This document shows positions 1-7,162 of a DNA stretch of 16,821 nt, piece after piece. The notes beneath the pieces were generated by a model. The model was given only the letters and a program-made list of their open reading frames with translations, had not been told where the DNA came from and did not search any database. Source of the stretch: Comamonadaceae bacterium (GTDB lineage: Bacteria > Pseudomonadota > Gammaproteobacteria > Burkholderiales > Burkholderiaceae_C); contig CANIRI010000017.1 of NCBI GenBank assembly GCA_947469815.1, positions 1 through 16,821 on the forward strand, in the 5' to 3' direction. How positions within the stretch are numbered: position 1 is the first letter of the stretch; the number at the start of each line of letters is the position of its first letter. The position numbers were made by a program, and so were the translations under genes.

Positions 1-1047
1 ATCTGGGTGCAGCTGCCGGTGGCACCCGGGCACCCGGCCCTGGTGCAGGTGGCGGAAAGCTTGGACCAGCGTTCGCTGCTGGCCACCGAAATTGTCAAGG
101 GTGTGATGCTGCCGCAGTTTGCGATCCTGCCTTTGGCCGTGTTGCTGGTGTGGCTGGCGCTGGTGCAAGCGATCAAGCCCCTGCACCGCTTGGAGGAACG
201 GATCCGCGCCCGCGACCCGCAGGACCTCAGCCCATTGGACGGCCAGACCGTGCCGGTGGAACTGATGCCTTTGGTGTCCTCGGTCAACGACTTGTTATTG
301 CGCCTGACCGATTCCATCGCCACGCAAAAGCGCTTCCTGGCCGAAGCCGCGCACCAACTCAAAACGCCGCTGGCGGGCCTGCGCATGCAGGCCGATCTGG
401 CGCAGCGCGAAGGTGCCAGCGCCGAGGACTTGAAGCTTTCTCTGCGCCAGGTTGGCCGCTCCAGCGTTCGGGCCACGCATACCGTGAACCAGTTGTTATC
501 GCTGGCCCGCGCGGAGAGCAGCGGCGTTGTGCTGGAGCACGAAGCCTGTGATCTGGCCCAAATTGCGGTAGATGTCATGCATGACTGCGCGCCGCGCGCC
601 TTGCTTAAATTCTTAGACATGGGCTATGAAGGCCCCGAGCCCGGCACGCCCGGAACCGCCATATGGGGCAACCCGACGCTTTTGCGGGAGATGGTTCTCA
701 ACCTGGTGGACAACGCCATCAACTACACGCCGTCCGCGCAGGATACGCCCGGGGTGATCACCACCCGGCTGCTGGTGGACCCGTTTAGCAGGGCCGTGGT
801 CTTGCAAGTCGAAGATTCCGGTCCCGGCATTGCGCAGGCTGAACGCGAACTGATTTTCCGGCCCTTTTACCGTGCCCTGGGAACCCGGGTCGATGGCTCA
901 GGGCTGGGCTTGCCCATCGTTCTGGAGATCGCCCGACAGCATGCGGCGTCGGTCTCGGTGGATGCCAGCCGCCCCGGACACAGCCCGCCTGGTGCGTGCT
1001 TTACGGTGCGTTTCGCGGGAATAGAACCCGCAGCAGCTTCGGCTTGA
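1..1047 (+). CDS. Sensor histidine kinase, C-terminal part (5' end outside window)
   Basis: This is the membrane-bound sensor half of a two-component system; it autophosphorylates on histidine and passes the phosphate to a response regulator. The reading frame is open from base 1, so the N-terminus and sensor region lie outside. Counting from the GTG at position 7 (an internal codon), a hydrophobic segment at about residues 34-54 is the second membrane helix, followed by a HAMP-like linker. The H-box HQLKTPL carries the phospho-accepting His116, at bases 352-354. The N-box NLVDNAINY, the G1 box DSGPGI (about residue 270) and the G2 box GSGLGLP (about residue 297) form an intact HATPase domain. 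The motifs resemble the TctE/QseC-like group. The partner regulator, expected upstream, is not visible. The gene converges on the SPOR-domain gene with only 20 bp between the stops. The ligand cannot be inferred. Confidence 0.9.
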   Translation: MWVQLPVAPGHPALVQVAESLDQRSLLATEIVKGVMLPQFAILPLAVLLVWLALVQAIKPLHRLEERIRARDPQDLSPLDGQTVPVELMPLVSSVNDLLLRLTDSIATQKRFLAEAAHQLKTPLAGLRMQADLAQREGASAEDLKLSLRQVGRSSVRATHTVNQLLSLARAESSGVVLEHEACDLAQIAVDVMHDCAPRALLKFLDMGYEGPEPGTPGTAIWGNPTLLREMVLNLVDNAINYTPSAQDTPGVITTRLLVDPFSRAVVLQVEDSGPGIAQAERELIFRPFYRALGTRVDGSGLGLPIVLEIARQHAASVSVDASRPGHSPPGACFTVRFAGIEPAAASA

Positions 1048-1067
1048 GCGCCTGAGCGCCGTGGGTC

Positions 1068-1715
1068 TTACTCGCAGGGCTGCAGCGCATGTGCCTGGAG
1101 CAAGGGCTGTATGGTCAGCAGTGCGGCTTGTATGTCCTTGCTCACAGACGGAATAACCAGCATCTCTTTGTTGGGTGGCTCGTTTTCTTGAACCACTTTG
1201 GCCGTGCGTACGCCCATGCGGTTCAGGCGTGCCAGCTCGGCTTGGGCCATGGGCTCGGTGTCAAAACCACCCAAAGAAATACCGGGTACCAAGGCCGGGT
1301 CGCGCGGCTCCTGGGTTTTTACGCCTGAAATGCTCGCCAGCTGGGTCAGCTTGCGTTTGAGCAGTTCCTGGTTCGAAAATTTGCCCAAATACACAATCCA
1401 GCGCGGTGGCGGGGTCAGCGCATCCAGCCGCCAACTGTCTTGCGGTAGGGCCGTTTGCAAGGCGGTACGCAGACTGGCAGCCTGCTCCTTGTCCCAAGGG
1501 CCGCTGCGCAGACAAGCTGTGGTACTTGCCTGCTCCAAAGCCTGAGCGTCCGGCGCGGGCATGGGTTGCAGGGCTTGTGGCTGCAATTGTTGGTCTATGC
1601 GGTGTGGTTCGCTACCTGCAGACGGTGACAGGCCATAGCTTTGTAACAGGCCTTCGCTCCAGGCGAAGTACAAGATGTTGGCACTCAGCAGGACTAAAAC
1701 CAGGTTCTTCAGCAT
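1068..1715 (-). CDS. SPOR-domain membrane-anchored protein
   Basis: This is a 215-residue protein with one N-terminal membrane segment (about residues 3-19, hydrophobic, then a short acidic Trp-Ser-Glu stretch). A Pro/Gln/Ala-rich linker leads to a C-terminal region of about residues 100-195 that resembles a SPOR fold; the stretch RWIVYLGKF and the later PGISLGGFDTEPMAQAEL are typical. SPOR domains bind septal peptidoglycan stripped of stem peptides, so a periplasmic role at the division site is plausible but inferred. It lies 18 bp downstream of birA on the same strand and is probably cotranscribed. No good Shine-Dalgarno precedes the ATG at 1713-1715, which fits translational coupling or read-through from birA. 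The SPOR assignment is moderately firm because the domain is divergent. Confidence 0.75.
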   Translation of the reverse strand: MLKNLVLVLLSANILYFAWSEGLLQSYGLSPSAGSEPHRIDQQLQPQALQPMPAPDAQALEQASTTACLRSGPWDKEQAASLRTALQTALPQDSWRLDALTPPPRWIVYLGKFSNQELLKRKLTQLASISGVKTQEPRDPALVPGISLGGFDTEPMAQAELARLNRMGVRTAKVVQENEPPNKEMLVIPSVSKDIQAALLTIQPLLQAHALQPCE

Positions 1716-1733
1716 AGTGGGTGGTGCGTGCGG

Positions 1734-2555
1734 CTAGGGTCGGGGCAGGGCGCTGTTGGGGGTCGGGCGCACGCTGACCTCGTCGCTGAGCACAGCCTCC
1801 AAGCCGTGCGCAGTATGCAGCAGCAGCGCCCCGCGTGTGTCTACCCCGGCGCCGGTTCCGCTGCGGCCATCGCTGCAGACCAGCGCTTTGCCCCGCAATA
1901 TGTCGCGGCTGGTGAAGGCTGCTTGCAAGGGCGCAAATCCAGATGCCTCGAAATTCACCAGCGCCTGCACCAGGGGCAGCGCGACGCGCGAAAGCAGGGC
2001 GGCGGCATCCAGGCCGGGAAAAAGCTGCCGCAGTCCAGCCGCCGGGGCACGCAAGTCATCAGCCTGGGGTTGGGTCAGGTTGAGACCGACCCCGATGACT
2101 GCGAACCGCTGCGACCCTTGGTTGGCGGTTTCAATCAGGATGCCACCGAGTTTCTGGCCTTCCCACCACAGGTCATTGGGCCACTTGAGGCCAATGTCCG
2201 GGTGCAAGGCTTCTGCCAGCGCTAGCCCAACGGCCAGCGACAGGCCGGAGAGGTCGCTGCGTTGCAGGGCCAGGCCCAGAGAAAAGGTCAGCGACGCCTG
2301 CGGGTGCGGCTGGCCATCTGGATCGGTGTGGCTGAGCCAGGTGCGTCCCTGCCGGCCCCGTCCGGCGCTTTGGCACTCTGCGACCAGCAGCAGCGGCGCG
2401 TGCTGCCCTTGGCGGATGCGGCGCATCAGTTCGCTGTTGGTCGAATCCACTTCGGCCATCACCTGCACGCTGAGCCCGGCTAGCAGGGGTTCCAGTTCGT
2501 GCTGCAAGGCCGCCACAGGCCAGGACGGTGTCTCGTTGCGGGATGGGGCGCGCAT
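1734..2555 (-). CDS. birA: Biotin--[acetyl-CoA-carboxylase] ligase (class I, no HTH)
   Basis: The enzyme activates biotin with ATP to biotinyl-AMP and transfers it to a lysine of the biotin carboxyl carrier protein in the cytoplasm. Using the ATG at 2553-2555 it has 273 residues. VDSTNSEL (36-43), the nucleotide/biotin loop GRGRQGR (65-71), KWPND (124-128) and KLGGILIET (135-143) are all intact. There is no N-terminal winged-helix domain, so unlike E. coli BirA it cannot act as a biotin repressor (class I ligase). The frame stays open to 2624, but that longer start would overlap the SET gene by 56 bp and adds an unlikely Cys/Ala/Pro-rich leader. The chosen start lies 13 bp after the SET stop, consistent with a SET-birA-SPOR operon. 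No strong ribosome-binding site is visible, so the exact start is less certain than the identity. Confidence 0.92.
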   Translation of the reverse strand: MRAPSRNETPSWPVAALQHELEPLLAGLSVQVMAEVDSTNSELMRRIRQGQHAPLLLVAECQSAGRGRQGRTWLSHTDPDGQPHPQASLTFSLGLALQRSDLSGLSLAVGLALAEALHPDIGLKWPNDLWWEGQKLGGILIETANQGSQRFAVIGVGLNLTQPQADDLRAPAAGLRQLFPGLDAAALLSRVALPLVQALVNFEASGFAPLQAAFTSRDILRGKALVCSDGRSGTGAGVDTRGALLLHTAHGLEAVLSDEVSVRPTPNSALPRP

Positions 2556-2568
2556 GCAAGGGGATGCG

Positions 2569-3060
2569 CTAGCGCCGGCGCTTCTTGGGCGCCAGCATGG
2601 TGCCGCGGCACACGGAGCTGCCACAACGGCAGGCGTAATCCGCTTTCACTTTGGGCGTGTGCCGGGCTTCGAGCACCAGGCCATAGTCGTAATTCAACTC
2701 TTCGCCCGGCGCAATGTCGCGCAGTGCGCGGATAAAGACGCGGCCATTGCGCACCTCGGATTCGCAATTGGGCTGGCAAGCGTGGTTGATCCAGCGTGCC
2801 GCGTTGCCTTGGTACAGCGCGTCGATCACGCAGTCGGCATCCACGTGAAAGTAGAAAGTGTGATGGGGTTGGGTCGGGTCGTGGGGGTGGCGTAGCAGTG
2901 CTTCTGCCCAATCAATGCGCTGTCCGCGGTATTCCATGATGCGCTGCCCGGCGGGGATCGCACGCAGTGCGAAAACGCCTTTGCCATGAACGCCCGATGC
3001 CCGCACTTCGGTGCGCCGCGAGGGCTGTGGCGTGCGCGCACGCGATGCTGTTGAGGCCAC
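2569..3060 (-). CDS. SET-domain protein-lysine N-methyltransferase with post-SET zinc site
   Basis: This is a 163-residue protein that is almost entirely a SET domain, a fold that transfers methyl groups from S-adenosylmethionine to protein lysines. GVHGKGVFA (23-31) is the N-terminal SAM-binding strand. NHACQPNC (92-99) is the pseudoknot motif. ELNYDYG (121-127) ends with the probable catalytic Tyr126. The C-terminal CRCGSSVCRG gives a CxCx4C post-SET motif (Cys144, 146, 151), which with Cys95 would complete the zinc site seen in eukaryotic enzymes such as DIM-5. It ends in a basic KKRRR tail. The start is a GTG at 3058-3060 without a recognisable Shine-Dalgarno, so the N-terminus is uncertain. 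It heads a likely operon with birA and diverges from topB. The substrate is unknown; a lysine-rich DNA-binding protein is an inference. Confidence 0.88.
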   Translation of the reverse strand: MASTASRARTPQPSRRTEVRASGVHGKGVFALRAIPAGQRIMEYRGQRIDWAEALLRHPHDPTQPHHTFYFHVDADCVIDALYQGNAARWINHACQPNCESEVRNGRVFIRALRDIAPGEELNYDYGLVLEARHTPKVKADYACRCGSSVCRGTMLAPKKRRR

Positions 3061-3076
3061 GGGGCAAAAACTTTGG

Positions 3077-3082
3077 TATGGT
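3077..3082 (+). promoter_or_regulatory. Candidate extended -10 promoter element upstream of topB
   Basis: TATGGT preceded by TG-N (bases 3074-3076) matches an extended -10 element. No convincing -35 sits at 16-18 bp; TTGAGG at 3051-3056 is 20 bp away. The predicted start of transcription, about 7 bases downstream, would fall at the ATG at 3090. The call is by eye only. Confidence 0.3.
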
Positions 3083-3089
3083 GAATCGT

Positions 3090-3161
3090 ATGGGTGCGCG
3101 TGCGCGTACCTGCGTGAGCGTGCGCCTGCGGGCGCGCGAGAAATGGATTGTAGTCACATGA
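3090..3161 (+). CDS. Possible 23-codon leader peptide overlapping the topB start
   Basis: The ORF encodes MGARARTCVSVRLRAREKW plus four residues. It is arginine-rich (5 of 23), and its TGA (3159-3161) overlaps the topB ATG (3158-3160) in an ATGA arrangement typical of translational coupling. An ATG at 3078 would add four residues. The topB ATG has no well-placed Shine-Dalgarno of its own; the nearest GAG is 18 bases away, which makes coupling attractive. Against it, the region is GC-rich and short ORFs arise by chance, and the peptide has no recognisable family. Treat as a hypothesis. Confidence 0.25.
   Translation: MGARARTCVSVRLRAREKWIVVT
3094..3109. other. Perfect alternating purine-pyrimidine tract (Z-DNA-prone)
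   Basis: Sixteen bases, gtgcgcgtgcgcgtac, alternate purine and pyrimidine without a break in the topB upstream region. Such tracts flip to left-handed DNA under negative supercoiling. A second, 14-bp alternating tract (3031-3044) including the 12-bp palindrome CGTGCGCGCACG lies just inside the SET gene. The alternation is direct observation; any regulatory role is inference. Confidence 0.5.
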
Positions 3162-6100
3162 AAACCAAAGATTCCGCCACCCCCACGGGCGCTGCCAAAA
3201 CCCTGGTGATCGCTGAGAAGCCCTCGGTGGCCCAGGACATCGTGCGCGCGCTCACCGCCTCCAGCGGCAAGTTCGAAAAGCACGACGAGTACTTTGAGAA
3301 CGAGCAGTACGTGGTCTCCAGCGCGGTCGGGCATTTGGTGGAAATCCAGGCCCCGGAGGCCTTTGATGTGAAACGCGGCAAATGGAGCTTTGCCCATCTG
3401 CCCGTGATCCCGCCGCACTTCGATTTGAAGCCGGTCGATAAAACCAAAACGCGGCTGAACGCGGTGGTGAAACTGGCCAAACGCAAAGACGTGGACCAAC
3501 TCATCAATGCCTGCGACGCGGGGCGTGAGGGCGAGTTGATCTTCCGCTTGATCGAGCAATACGCCGGTGGTACCAAGACTTTGGGCAAGCCCGTGCGCCG
3601 CCTGTGGCTGCAGTCCATGACGCCGCAGGCGATCCGCGATGGCTTCACGCACTTGCGCACCAACGCGCAAATGCAGCCCCTGGCCGATGCGGCACGTTGC
3701 CGTTCCGAAGCGGATTGGTTGGTCGGCATCAACGGCACGCGGGCTATGACGGCGTTCAACTCGCGCGACGGCGGCTTTTTCCTGACCACGGTCGGCCGGG
3801 TGCAAACACCCACGCTGTCGGTGGTGGTCGAGCGCGAAGAGCAAATCCGCAAATTCATCAGCCGCGACTATTTTGAGATCCACGCCGAATTCGGCGCACA
3901 GGCCGGCAGCTACGCCGCCAAATGGTTTGACCCGGCGCACAAAAAAGATGCCGATGACGCTGAGAAAAAAGAAGACCGCCTGTGGTCACAGCCCCAAGCC
4001 CAGGCGATTGCCGATGCGGTGCGCGGCAAAGCCGCCAGCGTGCGCGAAGAAAGCAAACCCAGTAACAAGAGCAGCCCCGGCTTGTTTGACCTCACCACCT
4101 TGCAGCGCGAGGCCAACGGACGTTTTGGCTTTTCCGCCAAAACTACTTTGGCCCTGGCCCAGAGCCTGTACGAGCGGCACAAGGCGCTGACCTACCCGCG
4201 TACCGACTCGCGCCACCTGCCTGAAGACTATTTACCCACAGTCAACGAGACCATGGCCATGCTCGCGGGCAGCAGCATGGGCCACTTGGCCCCCTTCGCG
4301 CGCACCGCGATCAGCAAGCAGTACATCAAGCCCAGCAAAAAGGTCTTTGACAACAGCAAGGTCAGCGATCACTTTGCCATCATTCCCACTTTGGAAGCAC
4401 CGAGCGGTTTATCGGATGCCGAGCAAAAGCTCTACGACTTTGTGGTGCGTCGCTTCATTGCGGTGTTTTATCCGGCGGCCGAATACCAGGTCACCACGCG
4501 CATCAGCACCGTGGACGCGGGCGCGGACAGCCACCATTTCAAAACCACGGGTCGCGTGCTGGTGGAGCCGGGATGGCTGGCTGTTTATGGCAAGGAAGCG
4601 GCAGCGGAAGTCGATGACGCCAAGGACGGCGACAAAGGCCAGAACCTGGTTCCGGTGCAGCCCGGCGAGATGGTGAACACCGACAGCGCCGAGGCCAAAG
4701 GTCTCAAAACCCGGCCTCCGGCGCGCTATAGCGAAGCCACCTTGCTCGGCGCCATGGAGGGTGCTGGCAAGACCGTGGAAGACGAAGAGTTCAGCGAAGC
4801 CATGCGCGAAAAGGGCCTGGGAACGCCGGCCACCCGCTCATCCATCATCGAGGGCTTGCTGGCTGAGAAATACATGCTGCGCGAAGGCCGCGAACTGATT
4901 CCCACGGCCAAGGCTTTTCAGCTGATGACGCTGTTGCGCGGCCTGGGGGTTGAGGAACTCTCCAAAGCCGAGTTGACCGGCGAATGGGAGTACAAGCTGG
5001 CGAAGATGGAAAAAGGCGAGTTCGCACGCGACGCCTTTATGCAAGAGATTGCGTCCATGACCGAGCGTATGGTGCGCAAGGCCAAGGAATACGACCGCGA
5101 CACGATTCCCGGTGACTACGCCACCTTGCAGTCCAGCTGCCCGAGTTGCGGCGGCGTGGTCAAGGAAAACTACCGCCGTTACACCTGCACGGGCAAGGGC
5201 GGGGTGGAAGCAGGCTGTGGTTTTTCATTCGGCAAAACCCCAGCAGGCCGTACCTTCGAGGTTGCGGAAGTCGAGCAGTTTTTACGCGATAAGAAAATCG
5301 GCCCGCTCGAGGGATTTCGCTCCAAGGCCGGTTGGCCTTTCACGTCCGAGATCGTGCTCAAGTTTGACGACGAGACCCAAAACTACAAACTCGAATTCGA
5401 TTTCGGCGACGACAAGGCGGGCGAAGAGTCGGGTGAGCTCACCGACTTCAGCGCGCAAGAACCGCTGGGCGGCTGCCCTAAATGCGGCGCGCAAACCGGC
5501 GGCCTGGTCTTTGAGCACGGCAAAAATTATGTCTGTGACCACGCGGTCCCCAGCCTGGTGCAAACCGTGCCCAGTTGTGACTTCAAAAGCGGTCAGATTA
5601 TTTTGCAACAGCCGATTGCGCGTGAGCAAATGCACAAGCTGCTGGCCACCGGCAAGACCGATTTGCTGGACAAGTTTGTCAGCATGCGCACGCGCCGCGC
5701 ATTCAAAGCCATGCTGGCCTGGGACGCCGAGGCCGGCAAAGTGAACTTCGAGTTCGCGCCCAGCAAATTCCCGCCGCGCGTGCCCGCCTTCAAAGCGGCG
5801 GCCAAGGCCGCAGCCAAGGCGGCACTGCCACCGGCCGCCAAAAAAGTAGCAGCCAAAAAGGCCCCGGCCAAGAAAGCAGCAGCCAAAAAAGTGGCCGCCA
5901 AGTCGGCGGCTGTCAAAGCCCCCCGCAAACCCAGCAGCGCCCCGGGCAAGCAACCCAGCGCAGCGCTCGCTGCGGTCATCGGCAACGAGCCGATCTTGCG
6001 GCCTCAGGTCATCAAAAAACTGTGGGAGTACATCAAAGCCAACGGCCTGCAAGACGCCAAGGACAAGCGCCAGATCAATGCAGACGCCAAGTTGTTAGCG

Positions 6101-6166
6101 GTTTTCGGCAAGCCCCAGGTCGGCATGTTCGAGCTCACCGGTATCACAGGTAAGCATTTGACCTGA
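3158..6166 (+). CDS. topB: DNA topoisomerase III with H1-like Lys/Ala tail and C-terminal SWIB domain
   Basis: This type IA topoisomerase relaxes and decatenates DNA by single-strand passage. From the ATG at 3158 it has 1002 residues, long for the family because of C-terminal additions. The TOPRIM domain starts at once, with catalytic Glu20 in IAEKPSV and the acidic motif DAGREGE at Asp120, the variant also found in Bacillus-type TopB rather than DxDREGE. GRVQTPTL and YPRTDSR follow, the latter with active-site Tyr346. Cysteine-rich zinc-ribbon-like segments begin CPSCGG (about residue 660) and CPKCGA (about 772). Residues 878-933 are a Lys/Ala/Pro-rich tail resembling histone H1, and 934-1002 form a SWIB/MDM2-like domain (RPQVIKKLWEYIKANGLQD). 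The frame opens at 3011, but bases before 3158 look non-coding. The gene diverges from the SET gene and converges on the ABC operon. Confidence 0.95.
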   Translation: MKTKDSATPTGAAKTLVIAEKPSVAQDIVRALTASSGKFEKHDEYFENEQYVVSSAVGHLVEIQAPEAFDVKRGKWSFAHLPVIPPHFDLKPVDKTKTRLNAVVKLAKRKDVDQLINACDAGREGELIFRLIEQYAGGTKTLGKPVRRLWLQSMTPQAIRDGFTHLRTNAQMQPLADAARCRSEADWLVGINGTRAMTAFNSRDGGFFLTTVGRVQTPTLSVVVEREEQIRKFISRDYFEIHAEFGAQAGSYAAKWFDPAHKKDADDAEKKEDRLWSQPQAQAIADAVRGKAASVREESKPSNKSSPGLFDLTTLQREANGRFGFSAKTTLALAQSLYERHKALTYPRTDSRHLPEDYLPTVNETMAMLAGSSMGHLAPFARTAISKQYIKPSKKVFDNSKVSDHFAIIPTLEAPSGLSDAEQKLYDFVVRRFIAVFYPAAEYQVTTRISTVDAGADSHHFKTTGRVLVEPGWLAVYGKEAAAEVDDAKDGDKGQNLVPVQPGEMVNTDSAEAKGLKTRPPARYSEATLLGAMEGAGKTVEDEEFSEAMREKGLGTPATRSSIIEGLLAEKYMLREGRELIPTAKAFQLMTLLRGLGVEELSKAELTGEWEYKLAKMEKGEFARDAFMQEIASMTERMVRKAKEYDRDTIPGDYATLQSSCPSCGGVVKENYRRYTCTGKGGVEAGCGFSFGKTPAGRTFEVAEVEQFLRDKKIGPLEGFRSKAGWPFTSEIVLKFDDETQNYKLEFDFGDDKAGEESGELTDFSAQEPLGGCPKCGAQTGGLVFEHGKNYVCDHAVPSLVQTVPSCDFKSGQIILQQPIAREQMHKLLATGKTDLLDKFVSMRTRRAFKAMLAWDAEAGKVNFEFAPSKFPPRVPAFKAAAKAAAKAALPPAAKKVAAKKAPAKKAAAKKVAAKSAAVKAPRKPSSAPGKQPSAALAAVIGNEPILRPQVIKKLWEYIKANGLQDAKDKRQINADAKLLAVFGKPQVGMFELTGITGKHLT
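5789..5956 (+). repeat. Degenerate AAKK-type repeat coding the H1-like tail of TopB
   Basis: Within topB, about 56 codons consist mainly of Ala and Lys with interspersed Pro and Val, in units such as KAAAK, AAKKV and APAKK. The DNA repeats gccaa(a/g)aa(a/g)-like units, so the length could vary between strains by slippage. The encoded tail is strongly basic and should bind DNA non-specifically, and it links the topoisomerase core to the SWIB domain. Confidence 0.75.
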
Positions 6167-6238
6167 GCGCGGGCGGGTTTTGAGGGCACATAGCGCACCG
6201 TGGAGCGATGCGAAATCCTTATTGAGATGGATTGGAGT

Positions 6239-7162
6239 CTAGACCGTCAATGCGCTTTCGCCTACGAGCTCAAGATAGGCATCTTCCAAGGTCACTGCTT
6301 GAACACGCACTGCGCTGACCTGTGTACCGTCTAGCGCATCCACTATCTCACGCAAGCTAAAAGCTTCAGGGAGCAAAAGCCGGATCTGATCGGCCTGTTG
6401 ACGAACTTGCCAACCCAGATCCAGTGCCCGTTGAGTGACTGCCTCTTTGTCCTCCGATTGCACCTGGGCCACCGCTTGGCCGGGTATACGGGATAGCAAT
6501 TCAGGCACGCTGCCCTCGGCAAACACTTTGCCGCTGCGCATCAGTGCAACCCGGCTGCACAGACGCTCTGCCTCGGCCAGATGGTGGCTGGTTAACAAAA
6601 TGGTGGTGCCGCTGTCACGCAAACCTTCGATGAGCCGCCAAAGATCCATGCGCGCTTCTACGTCCACGGCAGCGGTGGGCTCGTCCAGCACCAGCAACTT
6701 GGGCCGGTGTACCAAGGACACGGCCAGATGCAGCCGTTGTTGCCAACCACCTGAGAGTTGACCCACCCGGGTATTGGCAAAATTTTCCAGTTCAAAAATT
6801 TCCATCAACTCTGCAACCCGATGTTGACGGTCCTGGTCAGATAGGCCGTACAAGCGGGCAAAAAAGTCCAGGTTCTCGGCAGGTAGCAAATCGGGGTACA
6901 GGGCGCAGTGCTGGGTGCACAGGCCCACCAGTGCGCGTGCGCGATAACTGAGCGCGCTCAATGGTTGGCCCATCAGTCGCACTTCTCCTGCATCCAAAGA
7001 CAGTAGCTTGCACACGATCTTCAGTACCGTCGATTTACCACACCCATTGGGCCCCAAAAGACCCACAACTTCTCCTTGCCCTACCCGCAGGCTAAAGCCG
7101 TCCAGGACATGGTGGTTCCCAAACCACTTGTGCACATCTTGAATTTCTAACGCTGTTGTCAT
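6239..7162 (-). CDS. ABC-2 type transporter ATP-binding protein
   Basis: This is the cytoplasmic ATPase that powers the permease encoded just upstream. It has 307 residues from the ATG at 7160-7162. Walker A is GPNGCGKST (about residues 39-47), the signature is LSGGWQQRL (Trp where Gln is usual, a substitution known in exporter ATPases), Walker B is LLVLDEPT and the switch histidine lies in LTSHHL. The D-loop reads AAVDVEA rather than SGLDP. The C-terminus ends with TLEDAYLELVGE, the accessory segment typical of drug/polysaccharide/lipid export ATPases. Its ATG overlaps the permease TGA by 4 bp (ATGA), so the two are translationally coupled. The frame extends to 7228, but that would run deep into the permease gene. 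Substrate unknown; the link to crtI suggests a lipid or pigment-related compound, as inference. Confidence 0.92.
   Translation of the reverse strand: MTTALEIQDVHKWFGNHHVLDGFSLRVGQGEVVGLLGPNGCGKSTVLKIVCKLLSLDAGEVRLMGQPLSALSYRARALVGLCTQHCALYPDLLPAENLDFFARLYGLSDQDRQHRVAELMEIFELENFANTRVGQLSGGWQQRLHLAVSLVHRPKLLVLDEPTAAVDVEARMDLWRLIEGLRDSGTTILLTSHHLAEAERLCSRVALMRSGKVFAEGSVPELLSRIPGQAVAQVQSEDKEAVTQRALDLGWQVRQQADQIRLLLPEAFSLREIVDALDGTQVSAVRVQAVTLEDAYLELVGESALTV

Noticed and set aside
3011..3157. 49-codon upstream extension of topB
   Set aside because: The encoded stretch is Cys/Arg/Ala-rich and unlike TopB N-termini, it overlaps the SET gene, and the TOPRIM motif begins properly after the ATG at 3158.
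3515..3535. DAGREGE in TopB as a lost catalytic acidic residue
   Set aside because: The DxD-less DAGREGE form is normal in the Bacillus-like branch of topoisomerase III and not a sign of inactivation.
2912..3940. 342-residue minus-strand ORF
   Set aside because: It is antisense to the clearly coding topB start and TOPRIM region and overlaps the SET gene; no recognisable family, and long open antisense frames are expected in GC-rich genes.
6167..6238. Terminator between topB and the ABC ATPase gene
   Set aside because: Only a weak AATCC/GGATT pairing with a 10-base loop is visible, too poor to call.
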